Of a stretch of DNA of 64,000 nucleotides, positions 38,480 to 46,367 are shown piece by piece. Location: positions 1-64,000 of the forward strand of contig NZ_JAUYQD010000053.1 in the NCBI RefSeq assembly GCF_030697375.1, written 5' to 3'. The translations under genes were made by a program, and so were the position numbers. The notes beneath the pieces are model-generated. The model did not search any database, was not told the DNA's origin, and worked only from the letters and a program-made list of their open reading frames with translations. Source of the stretch: Rhodoferax sp. Its GTDB lineage: Bacteria; Pseudomonadota; Gammaproteobacteria; Burkholderiales; Burkholderiaceae_C. How positions within the stretch are numbered: position 1 is the first letter of the stretch; each line of letters opens with the position of its first letter.

Positions 38480-39867
38480 AGACCTTTTTGCTTGCCCTGC
38501 GCAATCTGTTGCGCAACCGCCGCCGCTCGGTGACCACCTTGCTGGCCATGGTGATCGGCCTGACCGCCACGCTGCTGTTTGGCGGCTACAGCAGCAACTC
38601 CATTTTGGCCATGCAAACCGGTTATGTGCAGGTGGAGGGCCATTTGCAAATCCAGCGCCAGGACTACTTTTTGTACGGCAGCGGCAACCCGGCGGCCTAC
38701 GGCATTGCCGACTACCAGCGCATCATGGCTCTGGTCAAAGCCGATCCGGTGCTGCAGCCCATGCTGACCGTGGTGACCCCCAAGCTGAACCTGGGCGGCA
38801 TTGCCGGCAACTTTGCCGCCGGGGTGTCCAAAACCGTGCTGGCGGCCGGCGTGGTGGTGGATGAGCAAAACCAGATGCGCGAGTGGAACGACTACGGCAG
38901 CCTGAGCTACTCCCACCCCCTGGCGCTGACCGGCACCGCGCAGGAGTCCGCCGTGATCGGCACCGGCGTGGCGCGCCTGCTGCAACTGTGCGGACCGCTC
39001 AACGTGCCCAATTGCCACGCGCCACCCAAGACGCCGAGCAGCAGCGCGCCTAAGCAGGCCCCCGATGACATCCTGGCCCTGTCTGCGCTGGAAACACCCG
39101 CGCCCAGCGCCGCCAGCGCCACCCAGATCGAGCTGTTGGCCGCCAACGACCACGGCGTGCCCAATGTGGCGGCCCTGAATGTGGTGAAGGCGGAGAACTA
39201 TGGCCTGAAGCAGTTGGACGACATCTTCATGGAAATGCACCTGGCACAGGCGCAAAAGCTGATCTTTGGTGGCACCGCGCCGCAGGTCACGGCCATTCAG
39301 CTGCAACTGCAGCACACCCACCAGATCCCGCAGGCCAAGGCACGCCTGAACGAATTGCTGGCAAGCTCCCTGAAAGACGCCCAGCTGGAGATCCAGGACT
39401 TTGAGACCCTGGTGCCGATTTACGGCCAGACCATCCAGTTTTTCGATTCCGTCTTTGGTTTCATCGCCACGCTGATCGGCGTCATCGTCTTGTTCACCGT
39501 GGGCAACACCATGAGTATGGCGGTGGTGGAGCGCACCGTGGAAATCGGCACCCTGCGGGCCATGGGCCTGCGCCGCAGCGGCATCCGCCGCCTGTTCATG
39601 GTGGAGGGCATGCTGCTGGGCAGCATCGGTGCGCTGCTGGGCGTGTGCATCGCCCTGGGCGTGGCCAGCCTGATCAACCACAGCGGCCTGACCTGGACCC
39701 CGCCCGGCTATGTCTACGCCTACCCTTTGCGAGTGCGGGTCTGGGGCAATGCGCCACTGATCCTCGGCAGCGCCGTGGGCTTGGTACTGGTGGCCATCGT
39801 GTCGGCCTGGTGGCCTGCCAACCGGGCGTCCCGGCTGGCGATTGTTGATGCGCTTCGGCATGTTTGA
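38476..39867 (+). CDS. FtsX/MacB-type ABC transporter permease
   Basis: The 463-residue permease has an N-terminal membrane helix (about 18-40), a large periplasmic domain (about 45-320), and three C-terminal helices (about 325-450) in the FtsX arrangement (FDSVFGFIATLIGVIVLFTVGNTMSMAVVERTVEIGTLRAMG). Similar permeases extract lipids or lipoproteins (LolC/E) or export small molecules (MacB). It is translationally coupled to the ATPase gene. The next gene encodes a LolA-fold protein, which points to a lipid or lipoprotein substrate. Confidence 0.92.
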   Translation: MKTFLLALRNLLRNRRRSVTTLLAMVIGLTATLLFGGYSSNSILAMQTGYVQVEGHLQIQRQDYFLYGSGNPAAYGIADYQRIMALVKADPVLQPMLTVVTPKLNLGGIAGNFAAGVSKTVLAAGVVVDEQNQMREWNDYGSLSYSHPLALTGTAQESAVIGTGVARLLQLCGPLNVPNCHAPPKTPSSSAPKQAPDDILALSALETPAPSAASATQIELLAANDHGVPNVAALNVVKAENYGLKQLDDIFMEMHLAQAQKLIFGGTAPQVTAIQLQLQHTHQIPQAKARLNELLASSLKDAQLEIQDFETLVPIYGQTIQFFDSVFGFIATLIGVIVLFTVGNTMSMAVVERTVEIGTLRAMGLRRSGIRRLFMVEGMLLGSIGALLGVCIALGVASLINHSGLTWTPPGYVYAYPLRVRVWGNAPLILGSAVGLVLVAIVSAWWPANRASRLAIVDALRHV

Positions 39868-39877
39868 GGAAGTAAAA

Positions 39878-40657
39878 ATGCGTGTTCTGAAAAGTGTTCT
39901 TGCCAGCATCCTGCTGCTCACCCTGGCCGCTGCGGCCCTTGCTGCGGCGCCCAACGCCCAGGACATCCTGGCCGCCAGCGACGCCGTGCGCAACCCGGCC
40001 CAACCGTTCGGCCTGCTGACCCGGCTGGTGGAGTACCGCAACGGCAAGGAAACCGCCAATATGAGCCTGGCCATTTACGCCAAGGCCGAGGCCAGCGGCG
40101 GCCAGTTTCGCAACTTGGTGCGCTTCGTCACCCCGGTGCGCGACGCCAACAAGCTGATGCTCAAAAGCGGCAACGACCTCTGGTTTTACGACCCCGCCAG
40201 CAAGGCCAGCATCCGCATGTCGCCCCAGCAGCGCCTCTTGGGCCAGGCCGCCAATGGCGACGTGGTCACCGTCAACCTGGCGCTGGACTACCAGGCCACA
40301 CTGGCGGCCGAGGAAGACATCCAGGACGGCGACCGCAAGCCCCGCCACTGCTACAAGCTGGCGCTGGCGGCCACCTCGCCCGACGTGACCTACCACCGCA
40401 TCGAACTGTGGGTGGACACCGCCACCAAACAACCCGTCAAGGGCAAGTACTACTCGGAGAGCGACCGGCTGCTCAAGACCGCCTACTACCGCAAGGTGGA
40501 AAAGCATCTGGGCGCGGACCGCCCCACCGAAACCGTCATCATCGACGGCCTGGACCCCAACTGGGTCACCGTGATGCGCTACTCCGACTGGACCTGGCGC
40601 GACGTACCCGAGGCCTGGCTGCAACGCGACTACCTGCCGCGTTTCAAAGCCGAATGA
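39878..40657 (+). CDS. Outer membrane lipoprotein-sorting (LolA-like fold) periplasmic protein
   Basis: The 259-residue protein has a signal peptide (about 1-23). The mature part shows the pattern of the LolA/RseB-like half-barrel group: ASDAVRNPAQPFGLLTRLVEYRNG, LMLKSGNDLWFYDPASKASIRMSPQQRLLGQAANGDV, and YHRIELWVDTATKQPVKGKYYSESDRLLKTAYY. Such proteins ferry hydrophobic cargo through the periplasm and are often encoded beside MMPL or ABC exporters. ATG 39878 has TGAGGA upstream; an earlier in-frame ATG overlaps the permease end and lacks a signal peptide. Its stop overlaps the next start. Confidence 0.85.
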   Translation: MRVLKSVLASILLLTLAAAALAAAPNAQDILAASDAVRNPAQPFGLLTRLVEYRNGKETANMSLAIYAKAEASGGQFRNLVRFVTPVRDANKLMLKSGNDLWFYDPASKASIRMSPQQRLLGQAANGDVVTVNLALDYQATLAAEEDIQDGDRKPRHCYKLALAATSPDVTYHRIELWVDTATKQPVKGKYYSESDRLLKTAYYRKVEKHLGADRPTETVIIDGLDPNWVTVMRYSDWTWRDVPEAWLQRDYLPRFKAE

Positions 40658-41955
40658 AGCGGCCTGTGGTGCGCCACACGCTGGGCGGCTGGGCCCTGCT
40701 GGCAGCCCTGGCGGTGTTGGCGGCTGGGCCGGTACGGGGGCAAAACGTGGCGGAGGCGCCCGACACCGAGGGCGCGGCGCTGCTGCTGGCCGACCAGGCC
40801 CCCGCCGCCGCCGAGCACGCCAAAGACTGGCAACTGTCCCTCGAAGGCGCCTTGGGCGAAACCGCTCAGCGCTATGGCAAGGGCACGGTGCAACACCAGC
40901 GCCTGTCGCTGGACCTGCAGCTCGACACCCAGGTCAGCGAAGGCTGGCGCGCCGTGCTGTCGGACCAGCTGGACCAGCGCTGGCAGCGCCAACCCGAAGA
41001 CAGCAGCGCCACCAACACGCTGAAAGAAGCCTACCTGAGCTGGCAGCCCAGCCCGGAGCGTGCACTGGATGTGGGGCGCGTCAACGCCCGCTACGGCGTG
41101 GCCTCGGGCTACAACCCCACCGACTATTTCCGCAGCGGCGCCAACCGCTCCATCGTCGCCATCGACCCCGCCAGCCTCAAGAAAAACCGCCAGGGCAGCG
41201 TGATGCTGCGTGGCCAAACGCTGTGGAGCGGCGGCTCGCTCACCGCCATCGCCTCCCCGCATCTGGCGGACCAGCCCAGCGACGCCTCCTTCAGCCTGGA
41301 CCTGGGCGCGACCAACCGGCAAGACCGTTGGCTCTTGGCCCTGAGCCAACGCCTGTCCGAGAACCTCACACCCCAGTGGCTGCTGTACGGTGAAAACACC
41401 CAGTCGCCCCAGCTCGGCTTCAACCTCACGGGCTTGCTGGGCCAAGCCACCGTGGCCTATGTGGAGTGGTCGGGCGGGCGCAGCGCCTCGCAACTGGCAC
41501 AGGCATTGCAGGGCGCCGACGACACCGCCTTTCGCTCCCGACTGGCCACCGGCCTGACCACCACCACGCAGAACAAGCTGTCGTTGACGTTGGAATACGA
41601 CTTCAACGGCGCCGCACCCAGCGCGGACGCCTGGACCGCCCTGGCCCGGCAGGCGCCACAGGCCTATACGCAGTACCGCGCTTGGGCACAAGGCCAACTG
41701 GATTTGCCCACCCAGCAGTCCGTGTTTCTGTACGCCAGCTGGCAAGACGCCCTGCAGAACCAGCTCGACCTCAACGCCATGCTGCGCCACAACCTGGACG
41801 ACCACAGCCAACTGGTCTGGCTGGAAGCCCGCTACCACTGGAGCCACACCGACCTGGCCCTGCAATGGCAGCACAACCGCGGCACCGCCGGCAGCGAGTT
41901 CGGCGCTTTGCAGCAGGAGCAGGTGGTACAGCTGCTGCTGCGCTACTTCTACTGA
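40654..41955 (+). CDS. Outer membrane beta-barrel protein of the ABC export operon
   Basis: The roughly 433-residue protein has a signal peptide (about 1-29, ending VRGQ). Amphipathic beta-strand patterning runs throughout, and it terminates in LLLRYFY, an aromatic C-terminal signature of outer membrane barrels. NARYGVASGYNPTDYFRSG and WSGGSLTAIASPHLAD recall DUF1302-like or alginate-type porins. ATG 40654 overlaps the preceding stop (ATGA). With the LolA-like carrier and ABC pair it would form a route from inner to outer membrane. The substrate is unknown. Confidence 0.82.
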   Translation: MKRPVVRHTLGGWALLAALAVLAAGPVRGQNVAEAPDTEGAALLLADQAPAAAEHAKDWQLSLEGALGETAQRYGKGTVQHQRLSLDLQLDTQVSEGWRAVLSDQLDQRWQRQPEDSSATNTLKEAYLSWQPSPERALDVGRVNARYGVASGYNPTDYFRSGANRSIVAIDPASLKKNRQGSVMLRGQTLWSGGSLTAIASPHLADQPSDASFSLDLGATNRQDRWLLALSQRLSENLTPQWLLYGENTQSPQLGFNLTGLLGQATVAYVEWSGGRSASQLAQALQGADDTAFRSRLATGLTTTTQNKLSLTLEYDFNGAAPSADAWTALARQAPQAYTQYRAWAQGQLDLPTQQSVFLYASWQDALQNQLDLNAMLRHNLDDHSQLVWLEARYHWSHTDLALQWQHNRGTAGSEFGALQQEQVVQLLLRYFY

Positions 41956-42000
41956 ACCGAAATAGGGCGGCGTCGCACAAATCCACGCGGGCGGTATGGG

Positions 42001-42022
42001 CTTGACAGTAGCTTGACAGTAC
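42001..42022 (+). repeat. Tandem CTTGACAGTA repeat upstream of the solute-binding protein gene
   Basis: CTTGACAGTAG is immediately followed by CTTGACAGTAC. Each contains TTGACA, a consensus -35 hexamer, but I see no good -10 at standard spacing. It may be a promoter with poor -10 or a short regulator site 60-80 bp before the next start. Confidence 0.4.
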
Positions 42023-42081
42023 CCAGCACATCCCCCACCATCGTCTTGCCACATCTACACATCAACGATTGGAGATACCCT

Positions 42082-42840
42082 ATGAAATACGCAGCTGTTT
42101 TGGTGGTCCTGTTGTTCGGCAGCCCCCATGGGGGGCAGGCGAAAGACCTGGTGTTTGTAGGGCAAGACTACCCGCCCTTTAACTGGGCCGAAGGCAACGA
42201 AGTCAAGGGCGGGATGGCGGAGGTGATGAAAAAGGCCTGCGAAAAACTGCGCTACAACTGCAAATTCAGCATTGTTCCGCTGGCCCGCGCCATCAAGATG
42301 CTGGAAGACGGCAGCGCCGATGGAGGGGCAGACGGCGTGATGAGCCTGATCCCCAACGCCGAGCGCGGGGCCTTTGCCACGTTTTCCCCCACCCTGGTGG
42401 TCTCCACCCTGGCCTATTTCGGGTCCAAGGGCAAGGTCAAAAAGGTCGGCAGCTTGAAAGAGCTGGACGGCTGGACCGTCGGCGTTGCCCGCGCCTCCAC
42501 CAGTTCCAAAATGGTGCTGGAGCACAAGAAACAGGTGCCGACTTTGACGGTCGTCGAAGAAGTCACGAACGAAACCATGGTTAAGAAGTTGCAGGGCGAC
42601 CGCTATGGCGACAAAGGTGCCATCTTCGGTGGCGACGCCATCCTGGAATACGAAGCGAAGCAAGCCAAGTTGGAGATCGACATGATCTTGAGCGGTGGCG
42701 CACAGAACTTCACCACCGCGTTCTCCAAGAAAAGCGTGGATGCCCAGACCTTCACCGCCCTCACCCAAACACTGGAAGGCATGAAAAAGAGCGGCGAAGT
42801 CAAAGCGATTTTGGACAAGTTCGGGCTGAAGACCGACTGA
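42082..42840 (+). CDS. Periplasmic substrate-binding protein (amino-acid ABC / family 3 type)
   Basis: The 252-residue protein has a signal peptide (about 1-20). The mature domain has LVFVGQDYPPFNWAEGNEVKGGMAEVM and ARAIKMLEDGSADGGADGVMSLIPNAERGAFATFSP, matching bacterial solute-binding protein family 3. Such proteins feed ABC amino-acid importers or, when unlinked as here, sometimes act as sensors. A GGAGA ribosome site precedes the ATG. No permease or ATPase for it is in the window. Confidence 0.88.
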   Translation: MKYAAVLVVLLFGSPHGGQAKDLVFVGQDYPPFNWAEGNEVKGGMAEVMKKACEKLRYNCKFSIVPLARAIKMLEDGSADGGADGVMSLIPNAERGAFATFSPTLVVSTLAYFGSKGKVKKVGSLKELDGWTVGVARASTSSKMVLEHKKQVPTLTVVEEVTNETMVKKLQGDRYGDKGAIFGGDAILEYEAKQAKLEIDMILSGGAQNFTTAFSKKSVDAQTFTALTQTLEGMKKSGEVKAILDKFGLKTD

Positions 42841-43107
42841 TTCCAGCACCTCGCAGTCTTGCCGCGCATAACGGCCTGTGCCGCCGTAAACCATCTGTGG
42901 CGTCAGGGTAGGGTGTCGGCCAGGCTTTGGGCAATACCTGCCAGCAGGTCAAACTGGGCCGAACCGTTCAGGATCAAGTCCCCCCATACGCGGGCACTCA
43001 TCCACCAGTTGTGGCAAACACGCCAGCAAGGCGGGGCAGCGCTTCACCAAGGATGGCTCCAATGGGCCAGACAGCGCAGGGTGGATACGGCTTGGCGGAG
43101 ACTCGTT
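42841..43107. other. Intergenic region without a recognisable gene
   Basis: About 270 bp after the solute-binding protein gene. On the minus strand a short stretch (42900-43010) reads like protein (HNWWMSARVWGDLILNGSA) but has no usable start and runs into a stop. It may be a gene remnant. I assign nothing. Confidence 0.4.
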
Positions 43108-43140
43108 TTACAAATCCAAAGTGGGGCTTTGGATTTGTAA
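43108..43140. repeat. 33-nt hairpin, type TTRCAAATC-N5-TGGKG (copy B)
   Basis: Left arm TTACAAATC CAAAG, loop TGGGG and right arm CTTTG GATTTGTAA form a perfect 14-bp stem. Same length, outer arm sequence and loop type as the hairpin at 13798-13830, but with different inner five bases that change together on both arms. It is followed by only a short A-rich run. Confidence 0.82.
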
Positions 43141-43169
43141 TCAAAAAAGGCGGATTCCGCAGGTTCAGA

Positions 43170-43224
43170 TACGCCCACAGCACCCGCAAATACTGCGTAA
43201 ACAGCTATTAATTTAGTAGCAATC
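43170..43224 (+). repeat. Dispersed element, copy 6
   Basis: ACTGCGTAAACAGCTATTA and TTAGTAGC form the core; the mini-hairpin part is weak. It lies 3' of the solute-binding protein gene and about 130 bp before the Fic gene. Confidence 0.78.
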
Positions 43225-43280
43225 ACACCCCCAAACATCAAATCGATACCCATGGGGTAGTCCGCCCCGGCAGAATTCCA

Positions 43281-43327
43281 TGACAAAATAATGTCATGCT
43301 TTTGTCACTCATTTACCAGGAGTGACA
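43281..43327. promoter_or_regulatory. TGACA/TGTCA inverted repeats before the Fic gene
   Basis: TGACAAAA (43281-43288) pairs with TTTTGTCA (43300-43307); TGTCA (43291-43295) is nested between, and another TGACA occurs at 43323. These lie 30-70 bp before the Fic start. The Fic protein has an N-terminal HTH-like region, so autoregulation is possible. Confidence 0.6.
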
Positions 43328-43353
43328 CAATCCCAGCCACCCCAGGAGTGTTT

Positions 43354-44748
43354 ATGGCCCGCAACGTGTCCACCGCAGACGCAGAAGTCATTTTGGCCCT
43401 CGTCGCCGCGCACCCTGAGGGCATGGGCATTGCAGCGCTTGAAGACGCGCTGGCGCAGCGCGGGGGCCAGCCGATGGTGCGCCGCACCGTGCAGCGGCGG
43501 CTGGACCGGCTGTTGGGCGAGCAAAAATTGGTCACGCAAGGCGAAAGCGTTGCCCGTGTCTACAAACTGCCGCCCCACACCGGCACCCCCCCCTTGCACG
43601 GTGTTGAATCACTCGACGTCCCCATGTCAGCAGAGGGCGCACAGGTAGCCGTCCAAGTACGACAGGCCTTGATGCACCGTCGCCCGGTCGGCTACCAGCG
43701 TGCTTTTCTCGAAGCCTATGTACCGGGGACAACGTGGTATTTGCCCGAGGCGCTGCGTGCCCAGCTTCACGACATGGGGCGCACCTCTGCGGGCCCGCGC
43801 GCTGCGGGCACCTATGCGCGGGACATTTTGAATCGCTTGCTGGTGGACCTCTCCTGGGCATCCTCCCGCCTGGAGGGCAATACCTACAGCCGCCTAGACA
43901 CCCAAAACCTGATCGAATTCGGGCAGGCAGCCAAGGGCAAGGACGCACAGGAAACGCAGATGGTCCTGAACCACAAGGCCGCCATCGAGATGCTGGTGGA
44001 AGACGCCGATGCGGTGGAGTTCGATGCGTTCACCTTTCAAAATCTGCACGCCGTCTTATCGCAAAACCTGATGCGCGAGGATGCCGCCAGCGGGCGCTTG
44101 CGTCGCCGCCCGGTGGAGATTTCGGGCACCGTTTTTTACCCGTTGGCGATGCCGCAGGTGCTGGAGGATTGTTTTCGCCTGTTGCTGGAAAAAGCCCAAG
44201 CCATCACCGACCCCTTCGAGCAGGCCTTTTTCCTGATGGTTCAACTGCCCTATCTGCAGCCGTTTGAAGACGTGAACAAACGCGTGTCGCGCATCGGTGC
44301 CAACATCCCGCTGATCAAGCACAACCTGTGCCCCCTGTCCTTTGTCGATGTGCCGGAACGCGCGTATGTGGAGGGCACCCTGGGCGTGTACGAGCTCAAC
44401 CGGATAGAACTGCTGCGGGATGTTTTCGTGTGGGCCTACGAGCGTTCCTGCCAACGCTACCTGGCCATCACCCAGTCCTTGGCGGACCCCGACCCCTTGA
44501 AGATGCAATACCGGCAGGCCTTGATCGACGCCGTGCAAACCATCGTCAAAGACCTGCGGGTGCCCACGCACGACGCCCTGCTGCAATTGGCCCGGGCGTC
44601 GGTTCCCGAAAAAGACCAAGAAGCATTTGTGCGCCTGCTGGCACAAGCCCTCGATCAGCTCCACGAAGGGAGCGTGGCGCGCTACCGCCTCAAACGCTCG
44701 GAGTTCATGCCCTGGCGGTCCATGATGGATGCCCATGAAAAGCAATGA
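43354..44748 (+). CDS. Fic-domain protein with N-terminal HTH region and non-canonical Fic motif
   Basis: The 464-residue protein has an N-terminal winged-helix-like part (about 10-70: ALEDALAQRGGQPMVRRTVQRRLDRLL). An inhibitory-helix motif SSRLEGN (170-176) matches the (S/T)xxxE(G/N) pattern of class II Fic enzymes. The Fic core reads LQPFEDVNKRVSRIGAN (301-317). Canonical Fic AMP-transferases have HPFxxGNGR; here His is Gln302 and GNGR is VNKR. The nucleotide-transfer His is therefore missing, so AMPylation is unlikely in the usual way. ATG 43354 has AGGAG upstream. Possible repeat operators precede it. It may be a regulator or act through another chemistry. Confidence 0.88.
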   Translation: MARNVSTADAEVILALVAAHPEGMGIAALEDALAQRGGQPMVRRTVQRRLDRLLGEQKLVTQGESVARVYKLPPHTGTPPLHGVESLDVPMSAEGAQVAVQVRQALMHRRPVGYQRAFLEAYVPGTTWYLPEALRAQLHDMGRTSAGPRAAGTYARDILNRLLVDLSWASSRLEGNTYSRLDTQNLIEFGQAAKGKDAQETQMVLNHKAAIEMLVEDADAVEFDAFTFQNLHAVLSQNLMREDAASGRLRRRPVEISGTVFYPLAMPQVLEDCFRLLLEKAQAITDPFEQAFFLMVQLPYLQPFEDVNKRVSRIGANIPLIKHNLCPLSFVDVPERAYVEGTLGVYELNRIELLRDVFVWAYERSCQRYLAITQSLADPDPLKMQYRQALIDAVQTIVKDLRVPTHDALLQLARASVPEKDQEAFVRLLAQALDQLHEGSVARYRLKRSEFMPWRSMMDAHEKQ

Positions 44749-44766
44749 AATATGCCATTTCGGCAT

Positions 44767-44805
44767 GCTGGCAATGCGTAAGCAGCTATAAAATCTATAG
44801 CAAAA
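44767..44805 (+). repeat. Dispersed element, copy 7 (short form)
   Basis: AATGCGTAAGCA leads into GCTATA-AAATC-TATAGC, a perfect 6-bp core hairpin. The left mini-hairpin part is missing. It lies between the convergent Fic and DUF1501 genes. Confidence 0.82.
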
Positions 44806-44823
44806 GCAAGCTGTACCACATCC

Positions 44824-46356
44824 TTACAGCATGAAGCCCAGGTCCGTCGGGTAGTCCGCCCGCCCGGCGCTGGTGCCGAAGTTGACGATGTTGGGCAGGA
44901 TGCCGGCCATCTCGCTGTCGGCCACGCCAAACCATTTGGCCAGCGTGGCGGCGTACTGGTCTACCGAGGTGCTGGGCAGCAAGCGGCCCTGGCCCACATG
45001 CCACTGGTCGGCCAGCGCGTAGTTGCCGCCGCTGTCTTTGGTGTCGCCCACGCTCACCGGGGGCGCAGTCCCGTAGAAAGCCTGGCCCTTGACGGCGCCG
45101 CCCACAATGAAGTGGTGGCTGCCCCAGCCGTGGTCGGAGCCGTCGCCGTTGGAGGCCAGGGTGCGGCCAAAGTCGGAGGCGGTGAAGGCCGTGACCTGAC
45201 TGGCCACGCCCATATCTACGGTCGCGTTGTAAAAGGCGGTCATGGCGCTGCTGACCCGGTCCATCAGCGTGGGCTGCTGCGCGATTAGGTTGTCGTGTAA
45301 ATCGAATCCGCCCAAGGACACCATGAACACCTGGCGCCGGGCGCCCAAGACGCTACGCCCTTTGATCAGCCGGGCCACCATCTGTAGTTGCAATGACAGT
45401 GAATCAGTTCCAAACTTGGTGGGAAACGGACGCAAATCGGGAACAGTTCCTTCCGTCGACGGCGACAGCGCCAATGCTGCCGTGACGGCGGCCTCGGCGG
45501 CCATGGCACGCGCCGTCACGGTGTTGTATTCGTTCTCCAAGGTGTGTGTCCGGCTCTGGCGTATCAGGGTGTCGATGGCGCTGCGCACATTGGCGGAGCC
45601 GAACACCGTGGCGTTGGTGGCGGGCTTGATTTTGATGGCCCCGCTGGTGCTGAGTTGGTACTGCAGCGCGGTGTCGCCCGACAGGAACACCGCGTTGCCC
45701 GTGACCGACATGCCGGTGAACAGGGAATTGCTGTTCAGGCCGTTTTGCAGCACCAGGTCGCCGATGTTGCCACCCCAGCCCACCTTGGAGCCCTCGGGCG
45801 AGGACGATTGCCAGATGGATTGCTGGTCGTTGTGCGAAAACAGCTGTGGCGGCCGGGGGTAGAGCGCCTTGTTGGCGCTGTTGTACTGGACCCGGGTCAG
45901 CGGTTTGACCAGCGGCCCCACATTGAGCTGCACGGCCGCCTTGCCGGTGTTGAACAGATTGGCCAGCCCCGCCATGGAGGGGTGCAGCGCGTACTGGTGC
46001 GCCACGCCCACCACGTCCAGCGGTGCCACCGTCGGCGTGAGCAAGGTCGCCGCCAGCGCAGATTTGGCCAGCGCAATGCCCCCGGCAGCCTGCCCCGCAC
46101 CACCGCCGCGAATGGTGCTGTACTGGTTGTAGCTGGTGTCGTCGTAGCTGATGACGGTGTTGGCGTAGTCGTTGCCGCCGTACAAAAACACGCAGACCAG
46201 GGCCTTGTAGTCGCCCGCCGGCGCATTGAAGGCCGCCGCCTCGCCCATGGCGGCCAGGTTCAGGGCCAATGGCAAGGCAGTGCCGGTGAGGGCGAGCTGG
46301 CCCGAACGTCTCAAAAAATCCCGTCGGGTGTGCAACTGGGGTGGGAACAAAGGCAT
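44824..46356 (-). CDS. DUF1501 family protein, Tat-exported
   Basis: The 510-residue protein has a twin-arginine signal (TRRDFLRRSGQLALTGTALPLAL, about 10-32) and the DUF1501 core (YKALVCVFLYGGNDYANTVISYD, MVARLIKGRS, GLDLHDN-like FDLHDNL, TASDFGRTLASNGDGSDHGWGSHHFIVGGAVKG). The fold belongs to the alkaline-phosphatase/sulfatase-like superfamily. It lies 11 bp downstream of the DUF1800 gene, the usual partner. Function is unknown. ATG 46356 gives the Tat signal. Confidence 0.92.
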   Translation of the reverse strand: MPLFPPQLHTRRDFLRRSGQLALTGTALPLALNLAAMGEAAAFNAPAGDYKALVCVFLYGGNDYANTVISYDDTSYNQYSTIRGGGAGQAAGGIALAKSALAATLLTPTVAPLDVVGVAHQYALHPSMAGLANLFNTGKAAVQLNVGPLVKPLTRVQYNSANKALYPRPPQLFSHNDQQSIWQSSSPEGSKVGWGGNIGDLVLQNGLNSNSLFTGMSVTGNAVFLSGDTALQYQLSTSGAIKIKPATNATVFGSANVRSAIDTLIRQSRTHTLENEYNTVTARAMAAEAAVTAALALSPSTEGTVPDLRPFPTKFGTDSLSLQLQMVARLIKGRSVLGARRQVFMVSLGGFDLHDNLIAQQPTLMDRVSSAMTAFYNATVDMGVASQVTAFTASDFGRTLASNGDGSDHGWGSHHFIVGGAVKGQAFYGTAPPVSVGDTKDSGGNYALADQWHVGQGRLLPSTSVDQYAATLAKWFGVADSEMAGILPNIVNFGTSAGRADYPTDLGFML

Positions 46357-46367
46357 GGGGCGCTTTC

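Noticed and set aside
42001..42022. Consensus sigma-70 promoter from the tandem TTGACA
   Set aside because: Neither TTGACA has a TATAAT-like -10 at 16-18 bp, so I list it only as a repeat.
42900..43010. Protein-like minus-strand segment after the solute-binding protein gene
   Set aside because: No start codon with a ribosome site, an internal stop, and no family recognised.
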